Origin: Arion vulgaris
Lineage: Eukaryota > Mollusca > Gastropoda > Stylommatophora > Arionidae
Reading direction: 5' to 3'
Length of the DNA: 64,000 bases
Assembly: GCA_020796225.1 (NCBI GenBank)
Contig: CM036762.1
Coordinates: 10,551,633-10,615,632 of the forward strand
A program made the position numbers and the translations under genes. The notes under the pieces were generated by a model that worked only from the letters and a program-made list of their open reading frames with translations, did no database searches and was not told the DNA's origin. Each line of letters starts with the position of its first letter. Within the stretch, counting starts at the first letter, position 1. Positions 50,325 to 60,784 of this stretch are shown piece after piece.

Positions 50325-50592
50325 TGTCATCAGCAAGTTTATGACAAAGTTAAACAAGAATGGTGAAAGAATACACCTCTATCTCTGTTTGTCATCAACA
50401 AGTTTATGGCAAAGTTAAACAAGAATGGTGAAAGAATAAACTCTATCTCATGTTTTGTCATCAACAATTTATGCAAAGTTAAACAAGAATGGGGAAAGAA
50501 TAAACCCCTATCTCATGTTATGTCATCAGCAAGTTTATGGCAAAGTTAAACAAGAATGGTGAAAGAATAAACATCTATCTCATGTTTCGACC
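50325..50592. repeat. Minisatellite, about 63-65 bp unit, 4 copies, inside the RT
   Basis: Copies of GTCATCAACAAGTTTATGGC + AAAGTTAAACAAGAATGGTG + AAAGAATAAACTCTATCTCA + TGTTT. Each unit encodes one copy of the RT phrase F-I-L-S-P-F-L-F-N-F-A-I-N-L-L-M-T on the minus strand. Confidence 0.95.
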
Positions 50593-50898
50593 TTGTTCAC
50601 TCAGTCAGATGGTATTGAAAACCAGCTGACACTGAAAGTCTGCATTTAATACTTTAATTACACTAACTACTTTTGTTGGTATTCTATAAATCTGGAGTAT
50701 CTTCCATAGACATTCTCTGAAAGAAGTAGTCTCCAAATGCCTTTTCAAAGTCAACAAATATATATATATATAATAGAACTATTCCATTCATTGCTTTGTT
50801 CAACTATTTAGCATAGTGTAAAAATGTGGTCTATGCATGATTTTCCTTTCCTAAAAACTGCTTGTTCTTTCAGAATTGTGTTATTCAATGCTGGTTTC

Positions 50899-51141
50899 TT
50901 CTTCTTCCTTGCGTTCGTTCTTTACGACCAATTTTAATCACTCTTTGTGATATGTTTGATCTTTGCCAAGAACGTGTATACGTTGCACATTGGTTTGGTA
51001 GGCCCTAAACGCACAGACTTCTATACACATGCATCCGATTTCAGTCAAACCTCCTTGTCGCCTCTTACGACATGCGTGGCAGGTAACAGTGGTTCTATTC
51101 TTTACACCCCAAAATTGGGCCCCGGTAACCACTCGGACGAT
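50899..51141 (-). mobile_element. SINE-D nested in the LINE RT, 11-bp TSD
   Basis: A full copy from the (CTT) tail side to CCGGTAACCACTCGGACG, flanked by ATGCTGGTTTC (50888-50898, 51142-51152). The duplicated bases are RT codons. Confidence 0.96.
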
Positions 51142-51654
51142 ATGCTGGTTTCATTCTTTGAAGGATCCCTCGACTAAATATTTTACATGTTAGTAGTAAC
51201 AGGATTGTTCCTTTCCAGTTGTTACAATTCCCTAAAATCCCCCTTTCTTAGTAACTTGATAAAAGAGCCTATTCTCCATTCTCCTACACTTATGTCTTTA
51301 TCCCATATATCATTTTTAATTGTGCATAGAAATCGGTGTGCATTGTATATTTTTCTTCTTTTTCTGAGTCACGTTCTTATCCCCGTTTATTTGTCCCTCT
51401 GTGTGACCTTTATGTGGATTTTGTCCCAAGAACTCGGGGATACGCTGTGTCCTGGTTTACAGAGTGTTACAAACATGCAATATTTTCCTCTTTCATTAAA
51501 TCCAAGTATAAGGTTGTCATTTATGTTCAACATAAGGCAGATAATTCACTGAAATGTTGAAATTAACTGTTATCATAGATTGTCTCCCATTTCATTAAAA
51601 AAACCGCAGACGGTAAGTAGGAATAGTCAACAAATCGTTGTGTTTGTTAATCTT

Positions 51655-51903
51655 CTTCTTCTTCGAACGCTCCATATCAACAACTTGTTAACCACTCTGT
51701 GTGATTTGTATGTGATCCGAGCCCAAGAGCGATTGTACGTTGTGTAAGTTAGGCGCCGACAAGTAGGCCAGCACATCCGATTTTTTCTACACTTCTTATT
51801 TACCAGGGTAGCCTCCCTAAGAACTCTATCTCAGTCGCCTCTTACGACATGCCTCGTAGGTCGCAGTGTTACTATTCTTTGCTCCCCTTGCGAGCCCCTG
51901 GCA
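51655..51903 (-). mobile_element. SINE-C copy
   Basis: CTTCTTCGAACGCTCCATAT, GTCGCCTCTTACGACATGCC, CTTGCGAGCCCCTGGCA. It abuts the 3' flank of the transmembrane exon. Confidence 0.9.
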
Positions 51904-52080
51904 GTTTTTTAAATGATACATCATAATACTTATACTCATGACAAACATAAAACTTACTGATATAAGAAAATAAAATGACACCCGGCTTAAATGAAACATT
52001 CACTGGCCTGAGAAACATACAATCCAACAACTGGCTTAATGAGAGAGACATAACAGCAATGACATGAAGTGTCAACAATC

Positions 52081-52313
52081 TCACAATAGAATAACATGCT
52101 CACTTTCATCGTCTCCTAGTAGATGTTTCTCCTCCATATCATTTTCGTCCACAAAGTAAACGAGGAAGCAGACAAGAAAGACAATAAGGCCCAATGCCAA
52201 AACGCAGGACACCACACAAACGACGATCTTGCCTTTATCATCTTCGTCGGGATCGTCGTCACATCTTGTTCTCCTTTTTGCTCTGTGGTGATGGTTTTCT
52301 ATGGAGTACCTGT
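52081..52313 (-). CDS. Probable last exon of an unidentified single-pass membrane protein
   Basis: The acceptor (AACTTCTCGACAATTTTCTGCAG on the minus strand) opens (x)RYSIENHHHRAKRRTRC, then DDDPDEDDKGKIVVCVVSCV, LALGLIVFLVCFLVYFVDEN and DMEEKHLLGDDESEHVILL-stop. It has a basic His/Arg cluster, an acidic patch, one 23-residue hydrophobic helix and an acidic tail of about 23 residues. No repeat family covers it and the frame is clean. The HLL in EKHLL lies in an acidic dileucine-like context, suggesting endosomal or lysosomal sorting (inference). Earlier exons lie to the right on the minus strand and I could not identify them. I do not recognise the family. Confidence 0.65.
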
Positions 52314-52364
52314 CTGCAGAAAATTGTCGAGAAGTTAATGGATGAGATGATGCGTATGTATATA

Positions 52365-52450
52365 GTATAGCGGGTGTTGTATAGCAGTTGTTGTATAGCA
52401 GGTGTTGTATAGCAGGTGTTGTATAGCAGGTGTTGCAGGTGTAGGTGTAT
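52365..52450. repeat. Minisatellite, left part (about 15-16 bp unit)
   Basis: Copies of GCAGGTGTTGTATA. Same array as 53045-53375, from which it is separated by a LINE insertion. Confidence 0.93.
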
Positions 52451-53046
52451 TGGACAGTGTATAGCAGACACGCAAGAAAATTAAACCATTTCCACACAAG
52501 CTGTCTAAGCAGAATACTAAAAATAAACTGGAAGGACACAATTCCAGACAGCGAAGTCCTCACAAGTGCAAAGACCCCAAGCGTCAACACCCTGTTGCAG
52601 AAGGCCCAAATGAGATGGGTCGGTCACGTTGCTCGAATGCCTGATAAACGCATCCTAAAACAGTTGATGTATGGCGAACTTGAAGGGGGCAGACGTTTAG
52701 CTGGTGGACAGAAAAAATGTTTTAAAGACACTCTTAAAGTGTCTCTGAAATGCTTCGATATAGACACCTCACGCTGGGAATCCCTTGCGCAAAATCGTCA
52801 AATGTGGCGCTGTAACAACAAAAGAGGAACCCGATAGCTGAGAATCATCGTATTGTTGAGGCACAGAGAAAACGAGCTGTGCGAAAAGACAGAGCACACA
52901 ACACGCACATGTCTAACCTTGATCATGTATGCCCCACCTGTGGTAGGGGATTCTGTTCTAGGATTGGACTCTACAGTCACCTCCGCATACTCCAGAGAGG
53001 TGCAGCAGCACACCTCTGAGATTGTTGTCATCATCGCTTGCGATGG
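52450..53046 (+). mobile_element. LINE-T 3' fragment with C2H2 finger, inserted in a minisatellite
   Basis: Reads WTVYSRHARKLNHFHTSCLS, RILKINWKDTIPDSEVLTSA, LLQKAQMRWVGHVARMPDKR, ILKQLMYGELEGGRRLAGGQ, KKCFKDTLKVSLKCFDIDTS. After a stop at 52836 and a shift it ends with the finger CPTCGRGFCSRIGLYSHLR (52931-52987). The last zinc-binding His of the x3-H spacing is not clear. 3' UTR: GTCATCATCGCTTGCGATGG. Confidence 0.93.
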
Positions 53047-53375
53047 ACGGCTACCAGCAGGTGTAGTATAGCAGGTGTAGTATTACAGGTGTAGTATTAC
53101 ATGTGTTGTATAGCAGGTGTAGTATTACAGGTGTAGCATAGCAGGTGTAGTATAGCAGGTGTAGTATAGCAGATGTAGTATTACAGGTGTAGTATTACAG
53201 GTGTTGTATAGCAGGTGTAGTATTACAGGTGTAGCATAGCAGGTGTAGTATAGCAGGTGTAGTATTACAGGTGTAGTATTACAGGTGTAGTACAGGTGTA
53301 GTATTCAGGTGTAGCATAGCAGGTGTAGTACAGCAGGTGTAGTACAGCAGGTGTAGTATAGCAGGTGTTGAGAGT
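53046..53375. repeat. Minisatellite, right part (CAGGTGTAGTATAG / CAGGTGTAGTATTA units)
   Basis: About 22 units of 14-16 bp alternating TATAG and TATTA endings, with higher-order pattern. Confidence 0.95.
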
Positions 53376-53439
53376 TTGGGAACGTATGTATTTGTGCATA
53401 GCGATATTTAAAGATCAGAGTACTAAGATCATGCATATT

Positions 53440-53800
53440 TCTAGTTGCAACGTATGGGTGTGAAACACTGGCATTTAACAAGACTGCAAAAACATACATG
53501 TGCTTTTGAATATTAGTGCTATAGAAGAGTTCTCTATACAGTTCTCTACCTTGGACAGAGAAGAGAACAAAAAAGATATATCCTGAAGGAACTCAAAATG
53601 AAAGAAAACTGCCTAATGCTACAAATAAGAGTGAGAAAATTATGGTATTTTGGATATATAAATGGTGGGTTGAGGAAGAACATTATGAATGTAGACATCC
53701 GGCTAAGAGGAAAAGAGAAAGACCACAGAGAAGATGGCTTAATGGTGGGACTGATGATTTAAGCATGACGTTAACAATGTGTTATCTACTGTCCTTAAAG
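53440..53800 (+). mobile_element. LINE-X fragment, decayed
   Basis: YGCETLAFNKTAKTYMC, YRRVLYTVL, then LMLQIRVRKLWYFGYIN and a KRKRERPQRRW-like block. Matches 33448-33842 with multiple stops. Confidence 0.8.
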
Positions 53801-54235
53801 ACACCAAAATAGTGGAGCCCAAGAATTACGTTTATTACAATACTAACCATACTAATTTTTAAAAGCCCAAACTAAATAATGACAGCCTCCTCTTATTTTT
53901 GAGATAGTGGATCATCAGTGAATTTTATTTCTTTGTTCTCCTGGCGCGCTTTATGTCAGCAAGCTGTCTTAGTCTGACTTCACCAGTTCTCAGACTTGTT
54001 TTAGAGTCTGTCTTCAGCTGGACCTGTTCCTGATGAGCGCTTTTTAATCTTGTGTATTGATATAAATCACTTTCAAGTCAAGTTTGCTTACGTCTTTCTA
54101 TCAATGAATGGTCGTCCGAAAGATCTTTTGTCAGAAGTTTCTTCTTTAAGATCTTTGCTATATTTACAAATTGTGAGTGTATTTGCCAGTAAAACATATT
54201 TTAATCCTTTATTATATGTGCTGCAGACGTCAATG
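53801..54235. other. Possible LINE scrap, otherwise unassigned
   Basis: Minus-strand phrases resembling a LINE middle region are too degraded to support. No other feature. Confidence 0.3.
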
Positions 54236-54239
54236 GCTT

Positions 54240-54498
54240 TCTTCTTCTTCGCGTTCGTTCTTTACGACCAATTTTAATCACTCTTTGTGATATGTTTGAT
54301 CTTTGCCAAGAACGTGTATACGTTGCACATTGGTTTGGTAGGCCCCTAAACACATAGACTTCTACACGTTTAGGACAGTGCATCCGATTTCAGCCAAACC
54401 TCCTTAGTCTCCTCTTACGACATGCATGGTAGGTAACAGTGGTTCCATTCTTTATTCTTTACACCCCAAATTTGGGCCCTGGTAACCACTCGGACGTA
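54240..54498 (-). mobile_element. SINE-D copy
   Basis: CTTCTTCTTCGCGTTCGTTC, ACGTTGCACATTGGTTTGGT, CCTTAGTCTCCTCTTACGAC, GGTAACCACTCGGACG. Flanks TGGCTTTC and TGACTTTC suggest a duplication. Confidence 0.92.
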
Positions 54499-55675
54499 TG
54501 ACTTTCTGAGCAGGAGAGTATACTGGATTAGATTTAAGTTATGATCAAAAACTATACAGTGAAAAAGAAAACATCCATAAAAGATGTAGTTTGAGTATTT
54601 CAACAAAGGAAATCGTCGTCACAATAACAATATATCCATAATGTTTATGATTATCATCAGTTGTTAGTCCATCAACTTCTTAATAGAAGTAACTGGATCA
54701 TATTCGACTAAGCTATGCTAATTAAATGTCTAAACTTGACACTGTGACCTAGATCTAGTATATATAAAATATATGGCAATAGTTAAAAATAATGCTAAAA
54801 TTTGATAACATAAAACAAAACTAATAATATAACATGAAACATAATATATACATACATATCTGCTCTAAGATAACATGACAATAATGCTTCATATATATTA
54901 TTATTAATGTTTACTGAAGTCAGTGGGAATTTAATTGAAATTGTTAAAATTAAAAGTAGTTACTTGCAATTTATTGATGTACATTCTCAATCTGAATCCA
55001 TCACATCATGGAAATAGTCGAAAATGCATAACAAATAACATAGCAATATAATGTGTTGATCTGAGGAACACTGTAACAATATCAGAACCACAATAAATTA
55101 ATAGATACATAGGAACATTCTCTCTCTCTCAGATCCCCAAACAGTAACATATGATACGATACAACTCAGACAACTGATGTTAGTAACAACAAATTATCAA
55201 TTGACTTTTAGGCTTAGTCGACGACAGTTTATCTTGATAAGAGACACACAAACACAGTCAATACGCATGCAAAGATATGAAATAAAACAGTAAAAATATA
55301 ACAATACGAATGAACACACCTTCATCAATCATTGGATCACATAAATAACCCATTGAAGATACAGAGGAGAAAAATGCGATGGTTGGCGCCATGATTCCGG
55401 AAGTCAATATGATTTGAAAATATGGGTGCTACTCAGAAATGTATAGCATAACAGAATTACCTCAGCAAATTATTAAAAATAAAGGCACTTATCTACTTAC
55501 GCACAAAAATAAAACCCAATGAAAGTTGTTATTGTTACATTGAGTTAGTACTGGAATACGGAAAAGAATAATCACGAAAATATGATCACTGAAGGAGGCA
55601 CATTGATTAACTACCATTTCTACAGTTAGGTAGACGACAGCAACGAATCTACAATACTTAATATCCCTTGCCCTG
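54499..55675. other. Unassigned AT-rich sequence
   Basis: I see no repeat array, element terminus or credible frame over this stretch. Confidence 0.45.
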
Positions 55676-56042
55676 ATAGTGCATTTTGGCAAGGGTTCTT
55701 TGTCCATCCTCCATTTCAATGCATTCTCATTTCTGTATTAGTTTTCATTTTGTAGGTTGCAAGGTTCTTTGTCCATCTCTTAATGTCCTCTCATTTCCTG
55801 ATAGTGCATTTTGGCAAGGTTTTTGTCCATCTCTTAATGTCCTCTCATTTCTGATAGTGCATTTTGCAATTTGGTTCTTTGTCCATTCCTTCTTTAGATG
55901 TTTTCCTCTCATTTCCTGATAGTGCATTTTGGCAATGGTTCTTTGTCCATCTCTTAATGTCCTCTCATTTCCCTGATAGTGCATTTTGGCAAGGTTCTTT
56001 GTCCATCTCTTAATGCTCTCCATTTCCCTGATAGCATTTGAT
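55675..56042. repeat. Minisatellite, about 55-bp unit, 6 copies
   Basis: Copies of TGATAGTGCATTTTGGCAAG + GTTCTTTGTCCATCTCTTAA + TGTCCTCTCATTTCC. Single-base losses between copies. Confidence 0.94.
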
Positions 56043-56224
56043 GTCTTGTCTCCATTCTATGCTTAAACCAAAATTATATCGCTCACTGTCTTTGCATTAA
56101 CCATTTACCTTCAACATTACATTCCAGTATTGTTTTCAGCATATTATTATGTCTCTTTATGTGGAAACCATACAGTGAAGAACGGAAAATGAGTTTGCGG
56201 ACTACAATGTGTATATACTATATA

Positions 56225-56445
56225 AACACATTCAAGTGTCACTAAACAAGCACTTGAGTGGAACCCGCAGGGAAAACAGAAAAGGGGACGTTCTAAACAG
56301 ACCCGAAGACGCAGTCTTTTTGAGGAACTGAAGGGTTCTCGACTATCCCGGATGGTCATACAGAAACCAGCCAGAGATGGGTAAAGTGGCGAACAACTGT
56401 TGAAGCTCTATGCCCCACGTGAAGCGGAGAGAAATAATTAAATAA
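56225..56445 (+). mobile_element. LINE 3' end
   Basis: WNPQGKQKRGRSKQTRRRSL, FEELKGSRLSRMVI then a VEALCPT-like end and an AATAAATAAATAA tail. Same family as 5955-6150. Confidence 0.82.
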
Positions 56446-56514
56446 ATAAGTAATTAGTGTATATATGTATATATCAGCTGCTGCTAATTAACTTCCACAA
56501 TCTCTCTCCCCTGG

Positions 56515-56815
56515 TCAACAAATAATAGCAGGTTTGAACAAGATGTCGTTTTTCACCTCAGAACCGGACACAATCGACTTATCAGTCACATTAATTCAAC
56601 ATTTAAGACTGACAGTTCAGTCTGTACATGTGGACAGGTATCTCAGACTGCAGAGCACATACTTCAAGACTCGCCTGAAATGATATACTGAGACAAACTC
56701 ACTTTCCTAATGAAATAACACTGGAAATAAAACTACATAGACCTCTGTGTGAGCTACAAAAGACAGTGAAGTTTATACAAGATATAATATTATATTTATA
56801 GACAATATTTAAAGC
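56515..56815 (+). mobile_element. LINE-Q C-terminus
   Basis: VVFHLRTGHNRLISHINSTF, KTDSSVCTCGQVSQTAEHIL, QDSPEMIY. F-x-L-R-T-G-H-x-x-L plus C-x-C-G...A-E-H-I-L is the zinc-knuckle-like C-terminus found after RNase H in several LINE groups. Continues to the segment matching 12178-12303. Confidence 0.88.
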
Positions 56816-57004
56816 AAACAAAATGGAGAAAGCATCCTTATAAAAGCAAGATAAATATATTATTTGTGTTAAATGGGCATTTAGAATACATGTGAGGTTA
56901 CATGCCTCATACATTTACAAAATCTGAAAGGAAAATACATAAATACAGCACTGGATATATTATTATAGATTGTTGCTGTCCGTACATCACGTGGAGGGTT
57001 GGGG

Positions 57005-57600
57005 AGGGTGGGGAAGGGTCTCTGTGATCTTCTTTTTCAGCACACTGTTACCGGGTTGTTAACCCAGTGTCGTGGTTTTATGTATTTGTCTTCCGCTTCT
57101 CTGGTGACTTGTGTTGTCAGCACACTGTTACCGGGTTGTTAACCCAGTGACGTGGTTTTATGTATTTGTCTTGCGCTTCTCTGGTGACTTGTGTGATGGT
57201 TTTCTTAGTCCTGGCAGAATTCAACTACGTTATCTATCCACCTTTTCTTCGGTCTTCTCTCTCCTTCCTTCCTGATATTCTGTTGTGGAAAGCTTCATAG
57301 GCAGTTTGGTCTGTTCGCATTCTTACTAAGTGACCAAACTACTTCATTCTCTGTTTCGCTATATAATTCAAGCACGGTCATTTTTCCAACTTTTCTCTGA
57401 TGCTGGTATTCGTTACTCTGTCGATTCTTGTGTTGTTGGTGACTTTGCGAAGACATCTCATTTCGCATGTTACTATTTTCTGTGTATGTTTCTTATTCAT
57501 TGTCCATGTTTGGCTTTGGTAACATAGGGTGGGTATGAAGATGCTATTGATCAACTGTTGTTTAGCTGTGAGTGAGATGTTTGGATGTCTAAGTAGTGGC
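57005..57600 (-). mobile_element. LINE-Y fragment with a 79-bp tandem duplication
   Basis: The minus strand from 57595 reads HPNISLTAKQQLINSIFIPT, LCYQSQTWTMNKKH and MRTDQTAYEAFHNRISGRKE. 57038-57196 contains two tandem copies of a block with CAGCACACTGTTACCGGGTT...TGGTGACTTGTGT. Confidence 0.84.
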
Positions 57601-57850
57601 TAGCGTCTCTGTGATCAAGCAGTTTATATTGTGCTCCGAAAGTCGTGGGTTCGTCTCCAAACCGCGTTATTTGGTTCACAGATTCTATTTTTTCCAGATC
57701 TCTAAAATTGTTGCTGGAGATACGGAGCTTGTGTTAGTGTAATACTTCTGGCAGGCGGTGTGCTATTTATGTGAAGATGAGCCGAGTTATATGAGAGAAA
57801 ACCTGTGCCATGAAGACAAGTCTACGCCTTTAAACATGTAAACATGACAA
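57600..57850 (+). mobile_element. SINE-B copy, diverged
   Basis: GTGATCAAGCAGTTTA (box A), AAAGTCGTGGGTTCGTCTCC (box B), TTGTTGCTGGAGATACGGAG, ATATGAGAGAAAACCTGTGC. Confidence 0.85.
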
Positions 57851-58188
57851 GTAATGAATACCACTGTCTTCTGACAGCAGTAGATAAGAAAGATTACTTT
57901 GGCGGGTCAAGTTATTCTATACATGTGTAGAGATGAATGACATGTACAACACGTCTGCTTCTTTGCCGTTTGCACATCACCACTGCATATTGTACTACAT
58001 TGCTGAGATTAATGAGACAATGACGTTCGTTGTGAATTGCCGTAAAGTGAGGAAGGGTTGTGCATTTTGTCGAACCTAGCTCTCAGGCCTGGGTCCATTG
58101 AAATATAATATCAAGACAAGACAACTGGAATATTAACAAAATAAAAAAAGCGATTAGTTAGCGACTGTTAGTGTTTCCAGAAAGCTTG
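57851..58188. other. Unassigned sequence
   Basis: No feature seen. Confidence 0.4.
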
Positions 58189-58189
58189 T

Positions 58190-58465
58190 CTATCTTCTTC
58201 TTCTCCTTTTGTCGTCACACTGTTACCAGGTTGTTGCCCAGTGTCGTGGTTTTCTGTTTTTGCATGCGATGCTCTAGTGGCTTAAGTGGTAGTTATTTTT
58301 GCTTTTTGACAGGATTCTGTTATGCCAACTAATCATCTTTTCGTGTTCTTCCTCTCGCCATCTTTCCTGATATTCTGTTGTAGAATGATTGGTTGCATTC
58401 TTATTAAGTGGCCGAACCACTTCATTCTTTGTTTCTCAATGCAGGTCAAGCAAGATTCTGTCCCA
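58190..58465 (-). mobile_element. LINE-Y 3' fragment
   Basis: Parallels 57040-57370: CACTGTTACCAGGTTGTTGC, TTTCCTGATATTCTGTTGTA, TTAAGTGGCCGAACCACTTC. Confidence 0.8.
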
Positions 58466-58634
58466 ACTTTGCTTCTTAGAAGCTTATCCATAAATGTTAT
58501 AATTGATCACTATAAATATTTTCTATGCTTCTTAGATCTGGATTATATTTCAACATATTATTCTACAAGATATTTATCTATGCAACAGTCACAGTTATTA
58601 GAAGATTATATCTTCACTTTTCTGAACTAATATC

Positions 58635-59245
58635 ACTCAAGTCTCGCTAGAAGTTCATTTCTTTATCTTGTTCAACCAATGTCACCTCAGTCTCACCAGA
58701 AGATCATATCTTTAACTTAACGAACATATGTCACTTCATTCTCACCAGAAGCTCACATCTTTAACTTAATGAACATATGTCACTTCCTTCTCACCAGAAG
58801 ATCATATCTTTAACTTAATGAACATATATCACTTCATTCTCACCAGAAGCTCATATCTTTAACTTAATGAACATATGTCACTTCATTCTCACCAGAAGTT
58901 TATATCTTTAACTTAATGAACATATGTCACTTCCTTCTCACCAGAAGTTCATATCTTTAACTTAATGAACATATGTCACTTCATTCTCACCAGAAGCTCA
59001 TATCTTTAACTTAATGAACATATGTCACTTCATTCTCACCAGAAGCTCATATCTTTAACTTAATGAACATATGTCACTTCATTCTCACCAGAAGCTCATA
59101 TATTTAACTTAATGAACATATGTCACTTCATTCTCACCAGAAGACTCATATCTTTAACTTAATGAACATATGTCATCATTCTCACGAAGATCATATTTAA
59201 CTTAATGAACATATGCTTCATTCTACCAGAAGTTTATATCTTTAA
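58635..59245. repeat. Minisatellite, 49-bp unit, about 12 copies
   Basis: Copies of TGTCACTTCATTCTCACCAG + AAGCTCATATCTTTAACTTA + ATGAACATA, decaying with one-base losses at the right end. One more half unit follows the SINE-A at 59452-59495. Confidence 0.95.
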
Positions 59246-59451
59246 TAACTTTTTTCCCGATTCAGAAGCACTTGAGCTTTCAGCTCTTCGTCTCAGTGAC
59301 ATGGACATCGTAACCCTTCGGTTCGGTGCCACGAACACCGTGAATCTGGGGAACCTGTGGCTTTTCTGCCAGCCCGCGGAATTGAACTCGCACTCACAGA
59401 GGGCTAGTCACCCGCAGTCCAACGCCCTACGAACACGCTGGGCAGGCGGGC
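59246..59451 (-). mobile_element. SINE-A inserted in the 49-bp minisatellite
   Basis: A full copy flanked by ATATCTTTAA (59236-59245, 59452-59461), which is also part of the array unit. Confidence 0.94.
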
Positions 59452-59589
59452 ATATCTTTAACTTAATGAACATATGTCACTTCAGTCTGATGTGACCTGG
59501 GCTAAATCTGATGATCATGACTTGTTCTTATCTATTGATCTGGTAATATACGTCATCTTTCTGATGCTCAGTGTGCATTCTATATAGAC

Positions 59590-59675
59590 TTGTGTTGACC
59601 ACATCACCCACAGTGTGCCGACGGTCAATGCGGAGCTAACACCGTATTCCTCACTATATCTTTAGGTATAAAGCA
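59590..59675 (+). mobile_element. SINE-G fragment
   Basis: GTTGACCACATCACCCACAG, TGTGCCGACGGTCAATG, CTAACACCGTATT. Confidence 0.7.
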
Positions 59676-60015
59676 AGGATTTCTTACAAATCAATCTTCG
59701 ACACTGAAAGAGCTCATAATCTTAATCCTTCATTCAGTAACATGTTTATTCCCTGCAGAGTTTTATCCCATGACATCTTTCCTAAAATATCTTTATAATA
59801 TGCAATGTACGCTGCTCTAAAACATATATTTGCAAAGCAAACCAATGAAATTAGATAATAAAAAATGTAATCTGGAGTTAATCACAAAAACCGTCTTCTT
59901 CTTTGTATTCTGTTCTTTCTCTTTCATGATTTCATGATTCATTATATGTCCACATTACTTTATCGCATATTGTTTCTTTCTTCTTTATATAATTCTATAA
60001 CCATACATGTTTCTT
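59676..60015. other. Unassigned sequence
   Basis: No element or frame identified. Confidence 0.4.
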
Positions 60016-60019
60016 TTTC

Positions 60020-60226
60020 TTTTTTTTCCGATCCAGAAGCACTTGAGCTTTTCAGCTCTTCGGCTCGGTGCCATGGACATCGTAAACCTTCGGTTCATTG
60101 CCACGAACACCGTAAATCTGGGGAATCTGGGCTTTTTCTGCCATCCCGCGGAATTGAATCAGCACACACAGAGGGATAGTCACCCGTAGTCCAACGCGCT
60201 ACGAACACGCTGGGCAGACGGGCACT
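60020..60226 (-). mobile_element. SINE-A copy
   Basis: Poly(A) side TTTTTTTTCCGATCCAGAAG, tRNA head side GCGCTACGAACACGCTGGGC. No clear flanking duplication. Confidence 0.93.
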
Positions 60227-60279
60227 CTCTTTCATGATAAATATTCTTGTATTCTGTCTTCTTCATGATAAATATTTTA

Positions 60280-60495
60280 AAAAAGGTCTAAATGACGAAG
60301 GATTAACTTTATTGCACCAGGTGTTGCCCTATTTGGCTACGTCCCTGCCTGTAGGCAGAACAAGGATGCCATTTTCCGAGAGTGCTGCACAAAGCACGAA
60401 CTCCATAGCTCCAACAACAGTTCTAGGATCTCATCAAAATAAAATGCACATGTTACTCTGTCTGGATTCAAACCCACAACCCTCACAATGACAAG
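60280..60495 (-). mobile_element. SINE-B copy, diverged
   Basis: CTTTATTGCACCAGGTGTTG, CACGAACTCCATAGCTCCAA, CTGGATTCAAACCCACAACC (box B) in reverse order. Confidence 0.8.
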
Positions 60496-60521
60496 CAAAG
60501 ATCTTAACCAGTTCATTTTTT

Positions 60522-60780
60522 GCCCGTCTGCCCAGCGTGTTGGTAGCGCCTTGACTATGGGTGACTATCCTCTGTGTGTGCGGGTTTAATTCCGCGGGAT
60601 GGCAGAAAAAGCCACAGATTCCCAAGATTTACAGTGTTCGTGCACCGAACCGAAGGGTTACGATGTCCATGGCACCGAGCCGAAGGGTTACGATGTCCAT
60701 GGCACCGAACCGAAGGGTTACGATGTCCATGGCACTGAGCTGAAGAGCTGAAAAGCTCAAGTACTTCTGGGTCGGAAAAA
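60522..60780 (+). mobile_element. SINE-A copy with four 30-bp body units
   Basis: Head GCCCGTCTGCCCAGCGTGTT, box B GCGGGTTTAATTCCGCG, then one GTGTTCGTGCACCGAACC unit and three GGTTACGATGTCCATGGCAC units, poly(A). Longer than all other copies because of the extra units. Confidence 0.95.
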
Positions 60781-60784
60781 ACAA

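Larger units (their letters stand above)
50010..51640 (-). pseudogene. LINE reverse transcriptase core, decayed, with SINE-D and minisatellite inside
   Basis: Minus-strand order matches an RT. KGDFREL...NNW near 51215-51260 is followed by CKIFSRGILQRMKP (51155-51200), broken by SINE-D. It resumes as EQAVFRKGKSCIDHIFTLC (50810-50868), then the motif A equivalent FDFEKAFGD (50734-50755), then ILSPFLFNFAIN (motif B region, four tandem copies at 50330-50590) and NYADDFILLASRYQDVQTKR with the catalytic YADD at 50240-50251. Many frameshifts make it dead. It is the only internal RT portion in the window; all other LINE pieces are 3' ends. Confidence 0.9.
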
